Positions 17,149 through 25,935 of a stretch of DNA of 64,000 nucleotides are shown in pieces. The notes beneath the pieces were generated by a model, which had not been told where the DNA came from, did no database searches, and saw nothing but the letters and a program-made list of their open reading frames with translations. How positions within the stretch are numbered: the stretch's first letter is position 1; every line of letters starts with the position of its first letter. Source of the DNA: Gilvimarinus algae (lineage in GTDB: Bacteria > Pseudomonadota > Gammaproteobacteria > Pseudomonadales > Cellvibrionaceae). The DNA is taken from assembly GCF_030518215.1 (NCBI RefSeq), contig NZ_JAULRT010000062.1, positions 248,001-312,000 of the forward strand, in the 5' to 3' direction. The position numbers and the translations under genes are program-made.

Positions 17149-17170
17149 CTATTTGGTCAGGCCAAAATAG
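17149..17170 (+). terminator. Stem-loop after the LytTR gene
   Basis: CTATTTGG / CCAAAATAG arms around TCAGG directly after the stop. No long T-run; weak terminator candidate. Confidence 0.35.
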
Positions 17171-17274
17171 GGCGTGCACAAAGAAACCGGTTTCCCTGCG
17201 CCAGGGCTCTTTTTGCCCCAATAGCACGATGTTGTCTGTTTTTCCCGGCTAGCACCTGCCGAATACGCTTTATT

Positions 17275-17303
17275 TTGGATAGGCCAATATTTTAGTGTAG
17301 AAT
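17275..17303 (+). promoter_or_regulatory. Sigma-70 promoter for tpiA-fbp
   Basis: TTGGAT, 17-nt spacer, TAGAAT. 4/6 and 5/6 matches to consensus at ideal spacing, 75 nt before the tpiA ATG. Confidence 0.55.
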
Positions 17304-17377
17304 AAATTGGTAAGCCCAAATTTAACAAGTGGTTAGGCATTTCTCCCCCTTGTAGAGAGCAGTGTAAGGAACCCGTA

Positions 17378-18154
17378 ATGAAGCAACGCGCTCCGCTCGT
17401 GGTAGCGAACTGGAAATTAAACGGGGGCACCGATCTCATGTGTGCCTCGGTGGCCTCATTTGTCAAAAAGCGCTTTAAGGCCGCTATCGGCATTGCGCCG
17501 CCCTATGTCTACATCAGCGATATGGTCAGCTTTTTGCGCAACTCCAATATCATGGTGGGCAGTCAGAATGTGAGTAAATTTGCCTCCGGTGCCTTTACCG
17601 GCGAGACGTCGGCGCAAATGCTCAAAGAGGTGGGTTGCGGTTTCTGCTTGATCGGCCACTCCGAGCGCCGCCAGGTCTTTCTGGAAAACGACGCCTCCTG
17701 CCACACCAAAATCGAGCGGGCCCTGGCAGCTGGGTTGATGCCCATTCTTTGCGTGGGGGAGAACAGCCAGCAGCACGAGCTGGGGCTGACTCATGATATT
17801 CTCTATCGTCAACTGCATCAGGCACTCGATGGCGTCAGCCTGCAGGGGCAGCGTTTGTGCATCGCCTACGAGCCGGTGTGGGCCATAGGCACGGGCAAGG
17901 CCGCCAGTGCCGCGCAGGTGCAAGAGGTGCACGAGTACATCCGCCAGGAGCTCGGGGCTATTCTCGGCGCTGGCGTCGCCGGTCAGGTGGATATCCTCTA
18001 CGGGGGCAGCGTGAAAAAAGACAACGCCGCCGAGCTTTTGGCAATGCCCAATGTGGACGGCCTGCTGGTCGGGGGCGCCAGCCTGGACCCCGACCACTTT
18101 GCCGAGATCTGCGCCATCGCCAATGAGCTGGCCCCCCATCAAGAGGCGCAATGA
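17378..18154 (+). CDS. tpiA: Triosephosphate isomerase
   Basis: 258 aa. Interconverts dihydroxyacetone phosphate and glyceraldehyde 3-phosphate. Catalytic residues visible: Asn11/Lys13 in VVANWKLNGG, His in IGHSERRQVF (about 95), Glu in AYEPVWAIGTGKAAS (about 165, with loop 6), and the phosphate-binding LYGGSV and GLLVGGASL. ATG start with TAAGGAA upstream. Its TGA overlaps the ATG of fbp. Many gammaproteobacteria keep tpiA near secG; whether another copy exists elsewhere cannot be seen here. Confidence 0.95.
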   Translation: MKQRAPLVVANWKLNGGTDLMCASVASFVKKRFKAAIGIAPPYVYISDMVSFLRNSNIMVGSQNVSKFASGAFTGETSAQMLKEVGCGFCLIGHSERRQVFLENDASCHTKIERALAAGLMPILCVGENSQQHELGLTHDILYRQLHQALDGVSLQGQRLCIAYEPVWAIGTGKAASAAQVQEVHEYIRQELGAILGAGVAGQVDILYGGSVKKDNAAELLAMPNVDGLLVGGASLDPDHFAEICAIANELAPHQEAQ

Positions 18155-19125
18155 TGCACACACTGTCCAGTCAATTGCGCAGCGACGGCGTCGCCCCCGA
18201 ACTTGAATTGCTGATCGGCGAGCTGGCCGCGGCGAGCAAAACCATCTCTGCCAAAGTACGCCAGGGTGCTCTGGCCGGTGTGCTCGGCAGTGCCGGGCAT
18301 GAGAACGTGCAGGGAGAGACCCAGAAAAAATTGGACGTGATCGCCAACGACGTTCTCAAGCAAACCCTCGGCCGTCTGGCGCAGGTGCGCGCGCTCGCCT
18401 CGGAAGAAGAGGATCATCCCGTGCCCTGCCATGTGGAAGGTGCTTACCTGGTCGCCTTTGATCCGCTGGATGGCTCATCCAATATCGATATCAACGGCCA
18501 GATTGGTACCATTTTTACCGTCTATCCCGCGCGCGACGATGTGCCGGCACTCTCTCCAGAGCAATTTGCGCAATCAGGTCGCGCTCAAGTCTGCGCCGGC
18601 TATGTGCTCTACGGTCCTTCCACTCAGTTGGTGCTCACCACCGGCGGCCCTGTGCGCCTGTACACCCTGGCGCAGGACGGCGGCTTCGTACTCACGCAAG
18701 AGGCGCTTCGCATCGAGCCCGAGTGCAGTGAGTTTGCCGTCAATCTCGCCAACTTCCGCCACTGGTCGGCGCCGGTACAGGCTTACATTCAAAAATTGCA
18801 GGCCGGTGTCGATGGCCCGCGCGGCCGGGATTTCAATATGCGCTGGAACGGCGCCATGGTTGGCGATGTTCATCGGGTGCTGATGCGCGGCGGCATTTTC
18901 CTCTACCCGGCCAATACCCAAAGCAAGGTGCACAATGGCAAGCTGCGTTTGTTGTATGAGGCGCACCCCATGGCACTGCTGGTGGAAAATGCCGGCGGGC
19001 GCGCCAGCGACGGGCAGGGGGATATTCTGGACCGGGTGGCCGATCAGTTGCACCAGCGCGTCCCCGTCGTTTTGGGCGCTGCCTGTGAAGTGCAGTTGGT
19101 TGTCGAAACGCTCGCCCAGGGCTAA
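18151..19125 (+). CDS. fbp: Fructose-1,6-bisphosphatase class I
   Basis: 324 aa. Gluconeogenic phosphatase. Metal-binding signature FDPLDGSSNIDINGQIGTIF around residue 105-125, an earlier EEED acidic cluster, NMRWNGAMVGDVHRVL and GGIFLYPANT, all standard class I features, plus LLYEAHPMALLVENAGGRAS near the C-terminus. ATGA overlap with tpiA implies translational coupling of two consecutive gluconeogenesis enzymes (TIM feeds aldolase, aldolase feeds FBPase). Confidence 0.95.
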   Translation: MMHTLSSQLRSDGVAPELELLIGELAAASKTISAKVRQGALAGVLGSAGHENVQGETQKKLDVIANDVLKQTLGRLAQVRALASEEEDHPVPCHVEGAYLVAFDPLDGSSNIDINGQIGTIFTVYPARDDVPALSPEQFAQSGRAQVCAGYVLYGPSTQLVLTTGGPVRLYTLAQDGGFVLTQEALRIEPECSEFAVNLANFRHWSAPVQAYIQKLQAGVDGPRGRDFNMRWNGAMVGDVHRVLMRGGIFLYPANTQSKVHNGKLRLLYEAHPMALLVENAGGRASDGQGDILDRVADQLHQRVPVVLGAACEVQLVVETLAQG

Positions 19126-19248
19126 GGGCCGCTGCTTTTGCCATCATAGTGTGCTTTACTTGGAGTTCGCTGACCCGGGGGTAGGCTCCGCCAAACCATT
19201 GGCCAGGAGCAAGGGGACGCTGTCTTTGTATCCAAGGGAGGAAGCACA

Positions 19249-19914
19249 ATGAAGACCACGCGCACACTGATCAGCCTGAGCCTGCTTGCGGTATTGACCG
19301 CCTGCAACGATGGCAAAGACACTAGCACCGCCGAGGCGCCCGCACCGGCAAAACCCGTTCCTGAGGCTATGGCCCAGGTCGATCCCGCCGCCTCAAGCAT
19401 ACCCACCGAGAGCGCCGGGGCGAGTGACAAACCCTTCGTCGTCCTGACAGAAACCGAAGAAATCACCGCCATAGTCGCCGCCATTAATCACGAAACCCGT
19501 GAGGTTACCCTTCAGCTTGAGTCGGGCGAGATCAGCTTTGTCGCCGGCGACGAGGTGCAAAATCTGGAGCAGGTTCAGGTGGGCGATGAGGTCGTGGCCG
19601 CCTACCTGAGTCAACTTACCATGGAGCTGATCGACGGCGAGGGTTTGGAAGCTGGCGAGGGCCTGATTGAGATCGCCGAGCGCGCCGAAAAGGGCGAGCT
19701 GCCCGGCATGATGAGCGAGCAAACCGAGGTGCGGGTGTTTATGGTCGAAGCCATCGACCTTGAAGACAACACCTTCAAGCTGCGCAACGCCGACGGTGAG
19801 GTGCGTGAGTTTACTGCCAGCCACCGGGAAAACCTTAAGCTCGCCGACGTGGGCGACGCGCTTGTGGTCACCACCACCGAGATGGTGGCCGTGGGTGTCG
19901 TGCGGGCCGAGTAA
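19249..19914 (+). CDS. Lipoprotein of unknown function
   Basis: 221 aa. Lipobox LTAC (Cys19). Linker rich in Ala/Pro to about residue 65. Then two similar small beta units: ITAIVAAINHETREVTLQLESGEISF ... VQVGDEVVAAYL (70-125) and VEAIDLEDNTFKLRNADGEVREF ... ADVGDALVVTTTE (about 165-215), which look like a duplicated fold. Family not recognised. Strong GGGAGG SD. Stands alone after fbp. Confidence 0.6.
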   Translation: MKTTRTLISLSLLAVLTACNDGKDTSTAEAPAPAKPVPEAMAQVDPAASSIPTESAGASDKPFVVLTETEEITAIVAAINHETREVTLQLESGEISFVAGDEVQNLEQVQVGDEVVAAYLSQLTMELIDGEGLEAGEGLIEIAERAEKGELPGMMSEQTEVRVFMVEAIDLEDNTFKLRNADGEVREFTASHRENLKLADVGDALVVTTTEMVAVGVVRAE

Positions 19915-20004
19915 CACGGTTTAAGAGGCGCTGCCCCGGCAAATAACTCGCCGGGCGAGCGCCGCTGCTTGATACCACTCCAGAGATAGGGATACATCAA
20001 CTCA

Positions 20005-21108
20005 ATGAACGCTTCCGCCTCTCCCGTCATCGACGTGGCCATTCGTCTGGGCTTGATTGCCCTTATGGTCTTTTTATCGTTCCTTTACTTGCAGCCGTTT
20101 TTGGGGCTGATGTTGTGGGCCATGATTCTCGCCATAGCTCTCTACCCGGTGCACGCCAAAATTGCTTCCAAATTGGGAGGGCGCGATGGCCGGGCCGCCA
20201 CAGTGCTGGTGCTGGGCATTGTGCTGGTGATTGGCGCGCCTACAGTGATGCTCAGCGTCTCCCTGGTGGATCATGCGCTGAGTCTGTACAACCAAGTGAT
20301 CGCCGGTTCGCTGAGTATTCCCGAGCCTTCTGACAAGGTGGCGGGTTGGCCAGTGGTGGGCGAGCGAATCGACACTGCCTGGCGCGCGGCATCGCAAAAC
20401 CTGCAAGCTTTCACCGCCGCCCACGAGCAGCAAATTCGCGAACTGGCGCATCATATGATGTCGCTGTTTGGCAGTGTGATTACTACCTCTTTGGCGTTTT
20501 TAGCGGCGTTTATTATCGCCGGCATTTTTATGGCCTATGCCAAGCCAGGCGCGCAAACCACAGGCCGCATTTTTCGCAGAATCTGTGGCCCCGAAGTGGG
20601 CGATGAGCTGCACATTTTAAGTGTGGCCACGGTGCGCTCGGTCGCGGTTGGAGTGATCGGCGTCGCCTTTATTCAGGCGCTCTTGTTGGGGGTGGGCTTC
20701 TTGCTCGCCGGCATTCCTGCGGCTGGGCTCTTGGCACTGGCGGTATTGGTGTGTGGCATTGTGCAACTGCCGGCGGCGATTTTTGTTATTCCGGTGGTGG
20801 CCTGGTTGTGGATGGCCGGCGATGCTTCGCTGCTGACCAATATTCTTCTCTCGGTCTATTTAGTGGTGTCGGGTCTGGCAGACAATGTTCTCAAGCCTAT
20901 GCTGCTTGGCCGAGGCTTGGCCGTGCCTATGCCGGTTATCTTGCTGGGCGCACTGGGCGGTATGTTTGTCAGCGGCCTCATAGGTTTGTTTATCGGCGCG
21001 GTGGTCTTGGCGGTGAGTTATCAGTTGTTTATGGCCTGGGTGAACGAGGGTAAACATCTGGAAGAAAAAGTCGCAAAGTTGCAAGAGGGCGCCGCGACCG
21101 GTGATTAA
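20005..21108 (+). CDS. AI-2E family transporter
   Basis: 367 aa, about seven to eight transmembrane helices (LGLIALMVFLSFLYLQPFLG, GAPTVMLSVSLVDHAL, AFIIAGIFMAYA, LAVLVCGIVQLPAAIFVIPVVAWLW, VVSGLADNVLKPMLLGRG). The DNVLKPMLLGRGLAVP segment is typical of the AI-2E/UPF0118 family (YdiK, PerM). Substrates range from autoinducer-2 to cations. First gene of a tightly packed operon: it overlaps the NodT gene by 8 nt. Confidence 0.85.
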   Translation: MNASASPVIDVAIRLGLIALMVFLSFLYLQPFLGLMLWAMILAIALYPVHAKIASKLGGRDGRAATVLVLGIVLVIGAPTVMLSVSLVDHALSLYNQVIAGSLSIPEPSDKVAGWPVVGERIDTAWRAASQNLQAFTAAHEQQIRELAHHMMSLFGSVITTSLAFLAAFIIAGIFMAYAKPGAQTTGRIFRRICGPEVGDELHILSVATVRSVAVGVIGVAFIQALLLGVGFLLAGIPAAGLLALAVLVCGIVQLPAAIFVIPVVAWLWMAGDASLLTNILLSVYLVVSGLADNVLKPMLLGRGLAVPMPVILLGALGGMFVSGLIGLFIGAVVLAVSYQLFMAWVNEGKHLEEKVAKLQEGAATGD

Positions 21109-22645
21109 GCTTGCCCGTACCCGCGTTAATATATGGACTAAGGGCGCAGCGCTGGCGGCCTGTTTGGGCGCGGTGGCTTGTGCACCTTTGGGACCGGATT
21201 TTCAGGAACCGCAGGTCGATTGGCTGGCCAACTGGCAGCCAGAACTGTACGGCCCCATGCAAAACGGATCGCCCGCTACCGATCTAAGCCAGTGGTGGCA
21301 ACGCTTTAATGACCCGGTACTTAATGAGTTAATCGTCGCCGCGCGCGAGCAGAGTCCCAGCCTTAAGATCGCCGGTTTGCGCATTCTAGAAAGCCGTGCG
21401 CTCCTGGGCGTGGCCAGCGGCGCGCGCTATCCGCAAGTGCAGCAAATTTCTGCCCAAGGCGCCTATGCCGGCAAAAAGCGCGGCGGTGGCGAGTACCGCG
21501 ATTTCACGACCAGTCAGGCGGCTTTTACCATTGGATGGGAAATGGATTTTTGGGGCCGTTTTCGGCGCGCAGTGGAGTCGGCTGATGCCGCTTACTTTGC
21601 CTCGTTGAGCAATTATCACGACGCTCAGGTACTCTTGGCCTCGCAGGTGGCCAGCCTCTACTACGGTATTAAAACCACGCTGCAGCGCATTGAAATTGCG
21701 CAGAACAACTTAACCCTGCAAGAGCGCAGCTACGAGATTACCGAACAGTTGTTCAATGAAGGCCAGGATTCCGAGCTGGATTTGCAGCAGGCAAAATCGC
21801 AGTATTTATCCACCAAGGCGACGATTCCGGGTTTACGCCTGGCACTGCAACAACAGCGCAACGCCCTGAGCGCATTGCTAAGCCGCGCACCCAACGATCT
21901 ACCTGAGCTCGAGACCATCGACAGCACATTGCCGCAGGTGGATGCGCAAACGGTGACGGACATCCCCGCACAGCTTATTTTGCGCCGCCCGGATGTGCGC
22001 ACTGCTGCCTGGCAGGCAGCCGCGCAATCGGCGCAAGTGGGCATTGCCGAGGCGGACTTGTATCCGTCACTGTCGCTGTTTGGCACTGTGGGTTGGTCCG
22101 GCAATGATATCGACATCGTCGACGATGTGATCAGCGTGGCTGCCGGACCGTCGCTCAGTTGGAATATTTTTAATTACGGGCGCATCAAAAATAACGTACG
22201 GATGCAGGATGCGCGCTTGCAGCAGGCTTTAGAGGCCTACCAGGCGAGTGTATTAAACGCCGCTCGCGAAATCGACGACGCCGCCAACCGCGTGGCGCAA
22301 ACCCAGATTAGCCAGCAAATATTGGACGAGGCCTTAACCGCCGCTGAGCGCTCCTTGGCGATTGCTACACGCCGCTATCAGGAGGGCTACTCCGATTTTC
22401 AGCGTGTGCTGGATGCCCAGGCCAGTACCTTTCGCCAGTCTGATCGCGCGGTGACCAATCGCGGCGATCACATCGCCGCGATTATCGGTTTGTATCAGGC
22501 GCTCGGTGGTGGCTGGCAGCAGGCAAATATTGACACTATTGTTCCTGCCAATACCCGCGAGACCCTCGAGCAAAGAACCGATTGGGGCGATCTGTTAAAG
22601 GCGCCACTGGACTACCCGCCAGAACAAGGACATACCCATGAATGA
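21101..22645 (+). CDS. NodT/TolC-type outer-membrane efflux lipoprotein
   Basis: 514 aa, GTG start overlapping the upstream stop. Lipobox AVAC, then PLGPDFQEP, the standard start of NodT-family factors. Two outer-membrane efflux protein repeats with long helices (LQERSYEITEQLFNEGQDSELDLQQAKSQ; AERSLAIATRRYQEGYSDFQRVLDAQ). Forms the outer-membrane duct for a tripartite pump with the HlyD-type adaptor encoded directly downstream. Confidence 0.92.
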   Translation: MIKLARTRVNIWTKGAALAACLGAVACAPLGPDFQEPQVDWLANWQPELYGPMQNGSPATDLSQWWQRFNDPVLNELIVAAREQSPSLKIAGLRILESRALLGVASGARYPQVQQISAQGAYAGKKRGGGEYRDFTTSQAAFTIGWEMDFWGRFRRAVESADAAYFASLSNYHDAQVLLASQVASLYYGIKTTLQRIEIAQNNLTLQERSYEITEQLFNEGQDSELDLQQAKSQYLSTKATIPGLRLALQQQRNALSALLSRAPNDLPELETIDSTLPQVDAQTVTDIPAQLILRRPDVRTAAWQAAAQSAQVGIAEADLYPSLSLFGTVGWSGNDIDIVDDVISVAAGPSLSWNIFNYGRIKNNVRMQDARLQQALEAYQASVLNAAREIDDAANRVAQTQISQQILDEALTAAERSLAIATRRYQEGYSDFQRVLDAQASTFRQSDRAVTNRGDHIAAIIGLYQALGGGWQQANIDTIVPANTRETLEQRTDWGDLLKAPLDYPPEQGHTHE

Positions 22646-23765
22646 ACCTGCCCAACAACAAGCCCCGGCGGCCGATGTACCCTCTGCAGGTAAAGCCGTA
22701 TCGCGCGGCGCGGTCATTGCGCTGGTGGTCGTGTTGCTCACTTTACTTTGGCACCTGCTGGCCGATCGCTTTACCCCTTACACCTCACAGGCGCGGGTGC
22801 AGGGTTATGTGGTGGGAGTGGCGCCCAAGGTGGCCGGTGTACTGACCGATGTTTGGGTCAAAAATAACGAGCGGGTAGAGGCGGGCGAAAAGCTGTTTGC
22901 CATTGATCAGTCACAGTACAAGATTGCTTTACAACAGGCTGAGTCCAATTTAAACAACACTCAAAACCAGGTGGCAGCGGGCGATGCCGGTGTGGAAAAA
23001 GCGCGTGCCGGGCTGCGCGCCGCCCAGGCCGGCCAGCAAAAAGCCGAACAGGATTACACCCGCTTAAAGCGCTTGCGTGAAAGCGATCCGGGCACCATCT
23101 CCGAGCGGCGCCTGGAAATGTCAGCGGCCACACTGGAGCAGTCCAAGGCTCAGGTGGCAGCGGCCCAGGCGGACATTCAGCGTGCCATCGAGCAAAAAGG
23201 CGGCGACTCGGCGGACACCAATACTCTGTTGCAAACCGCGCAGGCGGCGGTGGATAAAGCCACTCTGGATTTGAACAACACCACGGTCGTCGCGCAGGCG
23301 GCCGGGGTGGTGACGGATTTACGGGCCGAGGTGGGCCAGTTTGCCGGCACCGGCACTCCGGTGCTGACCCTGGTGGCCATTGAAGATGTCTGGGTTAACG
23401 CGGACTTTACCGAAAACAACCTGGGTCATTTAAAGCCGGGTACCAAGGTGGAAATACTGCTGGACTCTTTGCCCGGGCACATCCTCAAGGGCCGCATCAG
23501 AAGTATCGGCGTTGGCGTCAGTGCCGGTCAGCCTGCTCACGCAGGTGCCTTGCCCAGCGTGCAGAACAACCGCGACTGGCTGCGCCAGGCACAGCGTTTT
23601 CCGGTGCAAGTCGAATTTGCCGAGTCGCTGCCTCCTGAGGCGATACAACAATTGCGCATTGGTGGCCAGGCATCGGTGATTGCCTACACCGAGGGTCACG
23701 GCTTTTTGGCCCTGCTCGGCAAGCTCTATATACGCCTGCACAGTATTCTTACCTACGCTTACTGA
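22638..23765 (+). CDS. HlyD/EmrA-family periplasmic adaptor
   Basis: 375 aa. One N-terminal membrane anchor (GAVIALVVVLLTLLWHLLADRF), biotinyl-lipoyl halves (RVQGYVVGVAPKVAGVLTDV ... TVVAQAAGVVTDLRAEVGQF), a central coiled coil with SDPGTISERRLEMS, and a beta-barrel (VWVNADFTENNLGHLKPGTKVEI). Most like AaeA/EmrA adaptors. Overlaps NodT by 8 nt and the DUF2955 gene by 1 nt. Confidence 0.9.
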   Translation: MNEPAQQQAPAADVPSAGKAVSRGAVIALVVVLLTLLWHLLADRFTPYTSQARVQGYVVGVAPKVAGVLTDVWVKNNERVEAGEKLFAIDQSQYKIALQQAESNLNNTQNQVAAGDAGVEKARAGLRAAQAGQQKAEQDYTRLKRLRESDPGTISERRLEMSAATLEQSKAQVAAAQADIQRAIEQKGGDSADTNTLLQTAQAAVDKATLDLNNTTVVAQAAGVVTDLRAEVGQFAGTGTPVLTLVAIEDVWVNADFTENNLGHLKPGTKVEILLDSLPGHILKGRIRSIGVGVSAGQPAHAGALPSVQNNRDWLRQAQRFPVQVEFAESLPPEAIQQLRIGGQASVIAYTEGHGFLALLGKLYIRLHSILTYAY

Positions 23766-24832
23766 TGATCTTGACCCGAACGGCTCAGCGATTCGCACGA
23801 CCGCGCTTGCCGCTGGCGGCCAGGCGCGCCTATCGTCTCGCCATCAGCACCAGCTTGGTGTTGGCCATGGCCTACGGCTTGGGTTTGGCGATACCGTTTG
23901 TCGCGCCTTTGTTTGTGGTGATTTTATCGGCGAAACCCGCGCCGCCGCCAGGGCCAAAGCAGTTGTTGCTGTTATTGGCGGTGGTGATGGTCAGCCTGGG
24001 GGTGGGCGTTTTTCTTGGGCCGCTCTTGCAAGGGGCACCCTTGCCGGCGCTGGCAATTATTATTGCCGGTTTGTATCTCAGTAGTCGGCTGGCGTTGCAA
24101 CCGGGCAAGGCGGCGGTGGGCACCTTGTTGGCTCTCGGGGTAACGGTTATTGCCGCAGCAAGCAGCATCAGCCCAACCCTGGCATCGATGTTGATCTCCA
24201 CCTTGGTGGTAGGGATAGCGCTCGCCGTCTTGGGACAGTGGTTGGTCTACCCATTTTTTCCGGAAGATCCTGCCCCGAAAATGACGGCGCCAGAATCGGG
24301 TGCGGTAGTGGATGCTCACTGGCTATGTTGGCGCGCGACCGCGATTGTCCTTCCCGCCTTTTTGCTCACACTCACCAATCCAGCGGCGTATTTGCCGCTA
24401 ACGGTAAAAAGCATTCTGCTGGGGCGTGAGGCGTCGCAGTTAAGCTTGCGTGAGGCCAGCCGCGAAATGATCGGCTCGACCTTGCTGGGCGGTTGTTGCG
24501 CTATTGTTGTCTGGAGTTTGCTCAGCCTGGCGGTCAATTTGTGGTTTTACTTTTCCTGGATGCTGCTGATGTGTCTGTTGCTCGCGAGCGCTATGTATGG
24601 CGCCTGGCGTACAGGTTTAAAACCGTCTTTCTGGATGGCCACCATGACCACCATGATTATTTTACTGGGCGCTGCGGTACAGGACAGCGCTAACGGCAAA
24701 GATGTGTACCAGGCCTTTTTGGTGCGTATGGCGCTGTTTCTGGCCGTGGCGGTCTATGCCGGCGCGGCCATGGCAATGCTGGAGTACTGGCGCGCTCGGA
24801 AGATACAACATTTGCGAAACAGCGGAAGGTAA
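23765..24832 (+). CDS. DUF2955/FUSC-like inner-membrane efflux component
   Basis: 355 aa with about ten helices in two groups (residues 25-155 and about 180-345). Resembles DUF2955 family proteins, relatives of the aromatic acid exporter AaeB but about half its length and lacking its long cytoplasmic domain. With the HlyD adaptor and NodT it should form an aromatic or amphiphile efflux system. Substrate unknown. Confidence 0.7.
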   Translation: MILTRTAQRFARPRLPLAARRAYRLAISTSLVLAMAYGLGLAIPFVAPLFVVILSAKPAPPPGPKQLLLLLAVVMVSLGVGVFLGPLLQGAPLPALAIIIAGLYLSSRLALQPGKAAVGTLLALGVTVIAAASSISPTLASMLISTLVVGIALAVLGQWLVYPFFPEDPAPKMTAPESGAVVDAHWLCWRATAIVLPAFLLTLTNPAAYLPLTVKSILLGREASQLSLREASREMIGSTLLGGCCAIVVWSLLSLAVNLWFYFSWMLLMCLLLASAMYGAWRTGLKPSFWMATMTTMIILLGAAVQDSANGKDVYQAFLVRMALFLAVAVYAGAAMAMLEYWRARKIQHLRNSGR

Positions 24833-24836
24833 AACC

Positions 24837-25268
24837 ATGTTGATTAACTTTCTACTCGGACTTTCCATGATGGTGCTTTGCCTTTTTTTGCAGGGCATGC
24901 TGGTCCTGGCGGCGCTGCGCTTTCTGGTGAAAAGAGCGCACAAGCTTCATTCTACCTTTTGGCTGTCCATGCGCGTTACCGCAGGTATGATGTTTATTTT
25001 GATTGTCGGCAATATCGCCCAGGTGATTGCCTGGGGCACGCTCTTTTACGGCTTGGGTGAATTTGCCGACTACTCGCAGGCGGTGTATCACTCCGCCGTC
25101 AACTTTGCGACCTTGGGGTACGGTGATATTGTCATGTCGGAAAAGCATGAGCTGCTCGGGCCGCTGGAGGCGCTCAACGGCGCCTTGATGATTGGCGTGT
25201 CCACGGCCGCTCTGTCGCGAGCGTTTTCAGAGGTACTGAAAGATCACCTGCCGGACAAAGCGCTTTAG
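24837..25268 (+). CDS. Small two-helix potassium-channel-like protein
   Basis: 143 aa from ATG 24837 (GGAAGG upstream). Helix 1 LINFLLGLSMMVLCLFLQGML, helix 2 VTAGMMFILIVGNIAQVIAW, a pore loop with a selectivity-filter-like TLGYGD (about residue 97-102), and a final helix. Matches the Ion_trans_2 family; no RCK/TrkA regulatory domain. It is 4 nt after the DUF2955 gene, so it is expressed with the pump. It overlaps the convergent thioesterase gene by 4 nt. Confidence 0.8.
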   Translation: MLINFLLGLSMMVLCLFLQGMLVLAALRFLVKRAHKLHSTFWLSMRVTAGMMFILIVGNIAQVIAWGTLFYGLGEFADYSQAVYHSAVNFATLGYGDIVMSEKHELLGPLEALNGALMIGVSTAALSRAFSEVLKDHLPDKAL

Positions 25269-25819
25269 GAAAGAGCGATGCGGCAGTTTTCTTCGGCGAG
25301 GCTTTGCGTCTCGCGGGCAATGTCCACCTCTGAAGGCAGGGTTTGAAACGCCTGCCGGTAGTCGGCTTTCATTTTTTTGCGGATCTTGCCCCAGATAAAC
25401 CGTTTGACTTCCACATCTTCTTCCAGAATCAAGCCCGGTACCGCAACGGGCTTTCGGGTTTGTTCGTCAATGGCCACCATGGTGAAGTAAGAAGTGTTGG
25501 TGTGCTTGGTGATGCCGTGCTGAAAATCCTCGGAGTACACCTTTATCCCCACCTCCATGGATGAGCGCCCCACATAATTCACTGAGGCCATCAGCGTTAC
25601 CAGCTCGCCCACCTCTACGGGGTTAACGAAATTCACCGAGTCCACCGAGGCGGTCACGCAATAGGCGCGTGAATGGCTGGCGGCGGTGGTGTAGGCAATT
25701 TTATCCATCAGTGACAAGATAATCCCGCCATGCACTTTACCGCCAAAGTTGGAGTAGGAGGGAATCATCAGCTCTTTGAGAATATTCTGCGAGGACTTTA
25801 CCGTGCGAAACTCGGTCAT
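25265..25819 (-). CDS. Acyl-CoA thioesterase, hotdog fold (YciA/ACOT type)
   Basis: 184 aa, single hotdog domain (about residues 5-125). Features: SNFGGKVHGGIILSLMDKIAYTTA with the substrate-side Asp, then ASVDSVNFVNPVEVGELVTLMASVNYVGRSSMEVGIKVY. That layout is the cytosolic acyl-CoA hydrolase family. C-terminal helical tail (VDIARETQSLAEENCRIALS) of unknown role. Hydrolyses acyl-CoA to free acid and CoA; chain length cannot be predicted. Confidence 0.88.
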   Translation of the reverse strand: MTEFRTVKSSQNILKELMIPSYSNFGGKVHGGIILSLMDKIAYTTAASHSRAYCVTASVDSVNFVNPVEVGELVTLMASVNYVGRSSMEVGIKVYSEDFQHGITKHTNTSYFTMVAIDEQTRKPVAVPGLILEEDVEVKRFIWGKIRKKMKADYRQAFQTLPSEVDIARETQSLAEENCRIALS

Positions 25820-25935
25820 GGTTGGCGATCACTGTATGGGGTTGGTGTTATTGAGGCACTAGCGCCGTCAATGCCGCGGCGCGTTAACGCCATAGTACCG
25901 TTATTTTTACACGCCTTGAAACCCTGGCCGCAGAA

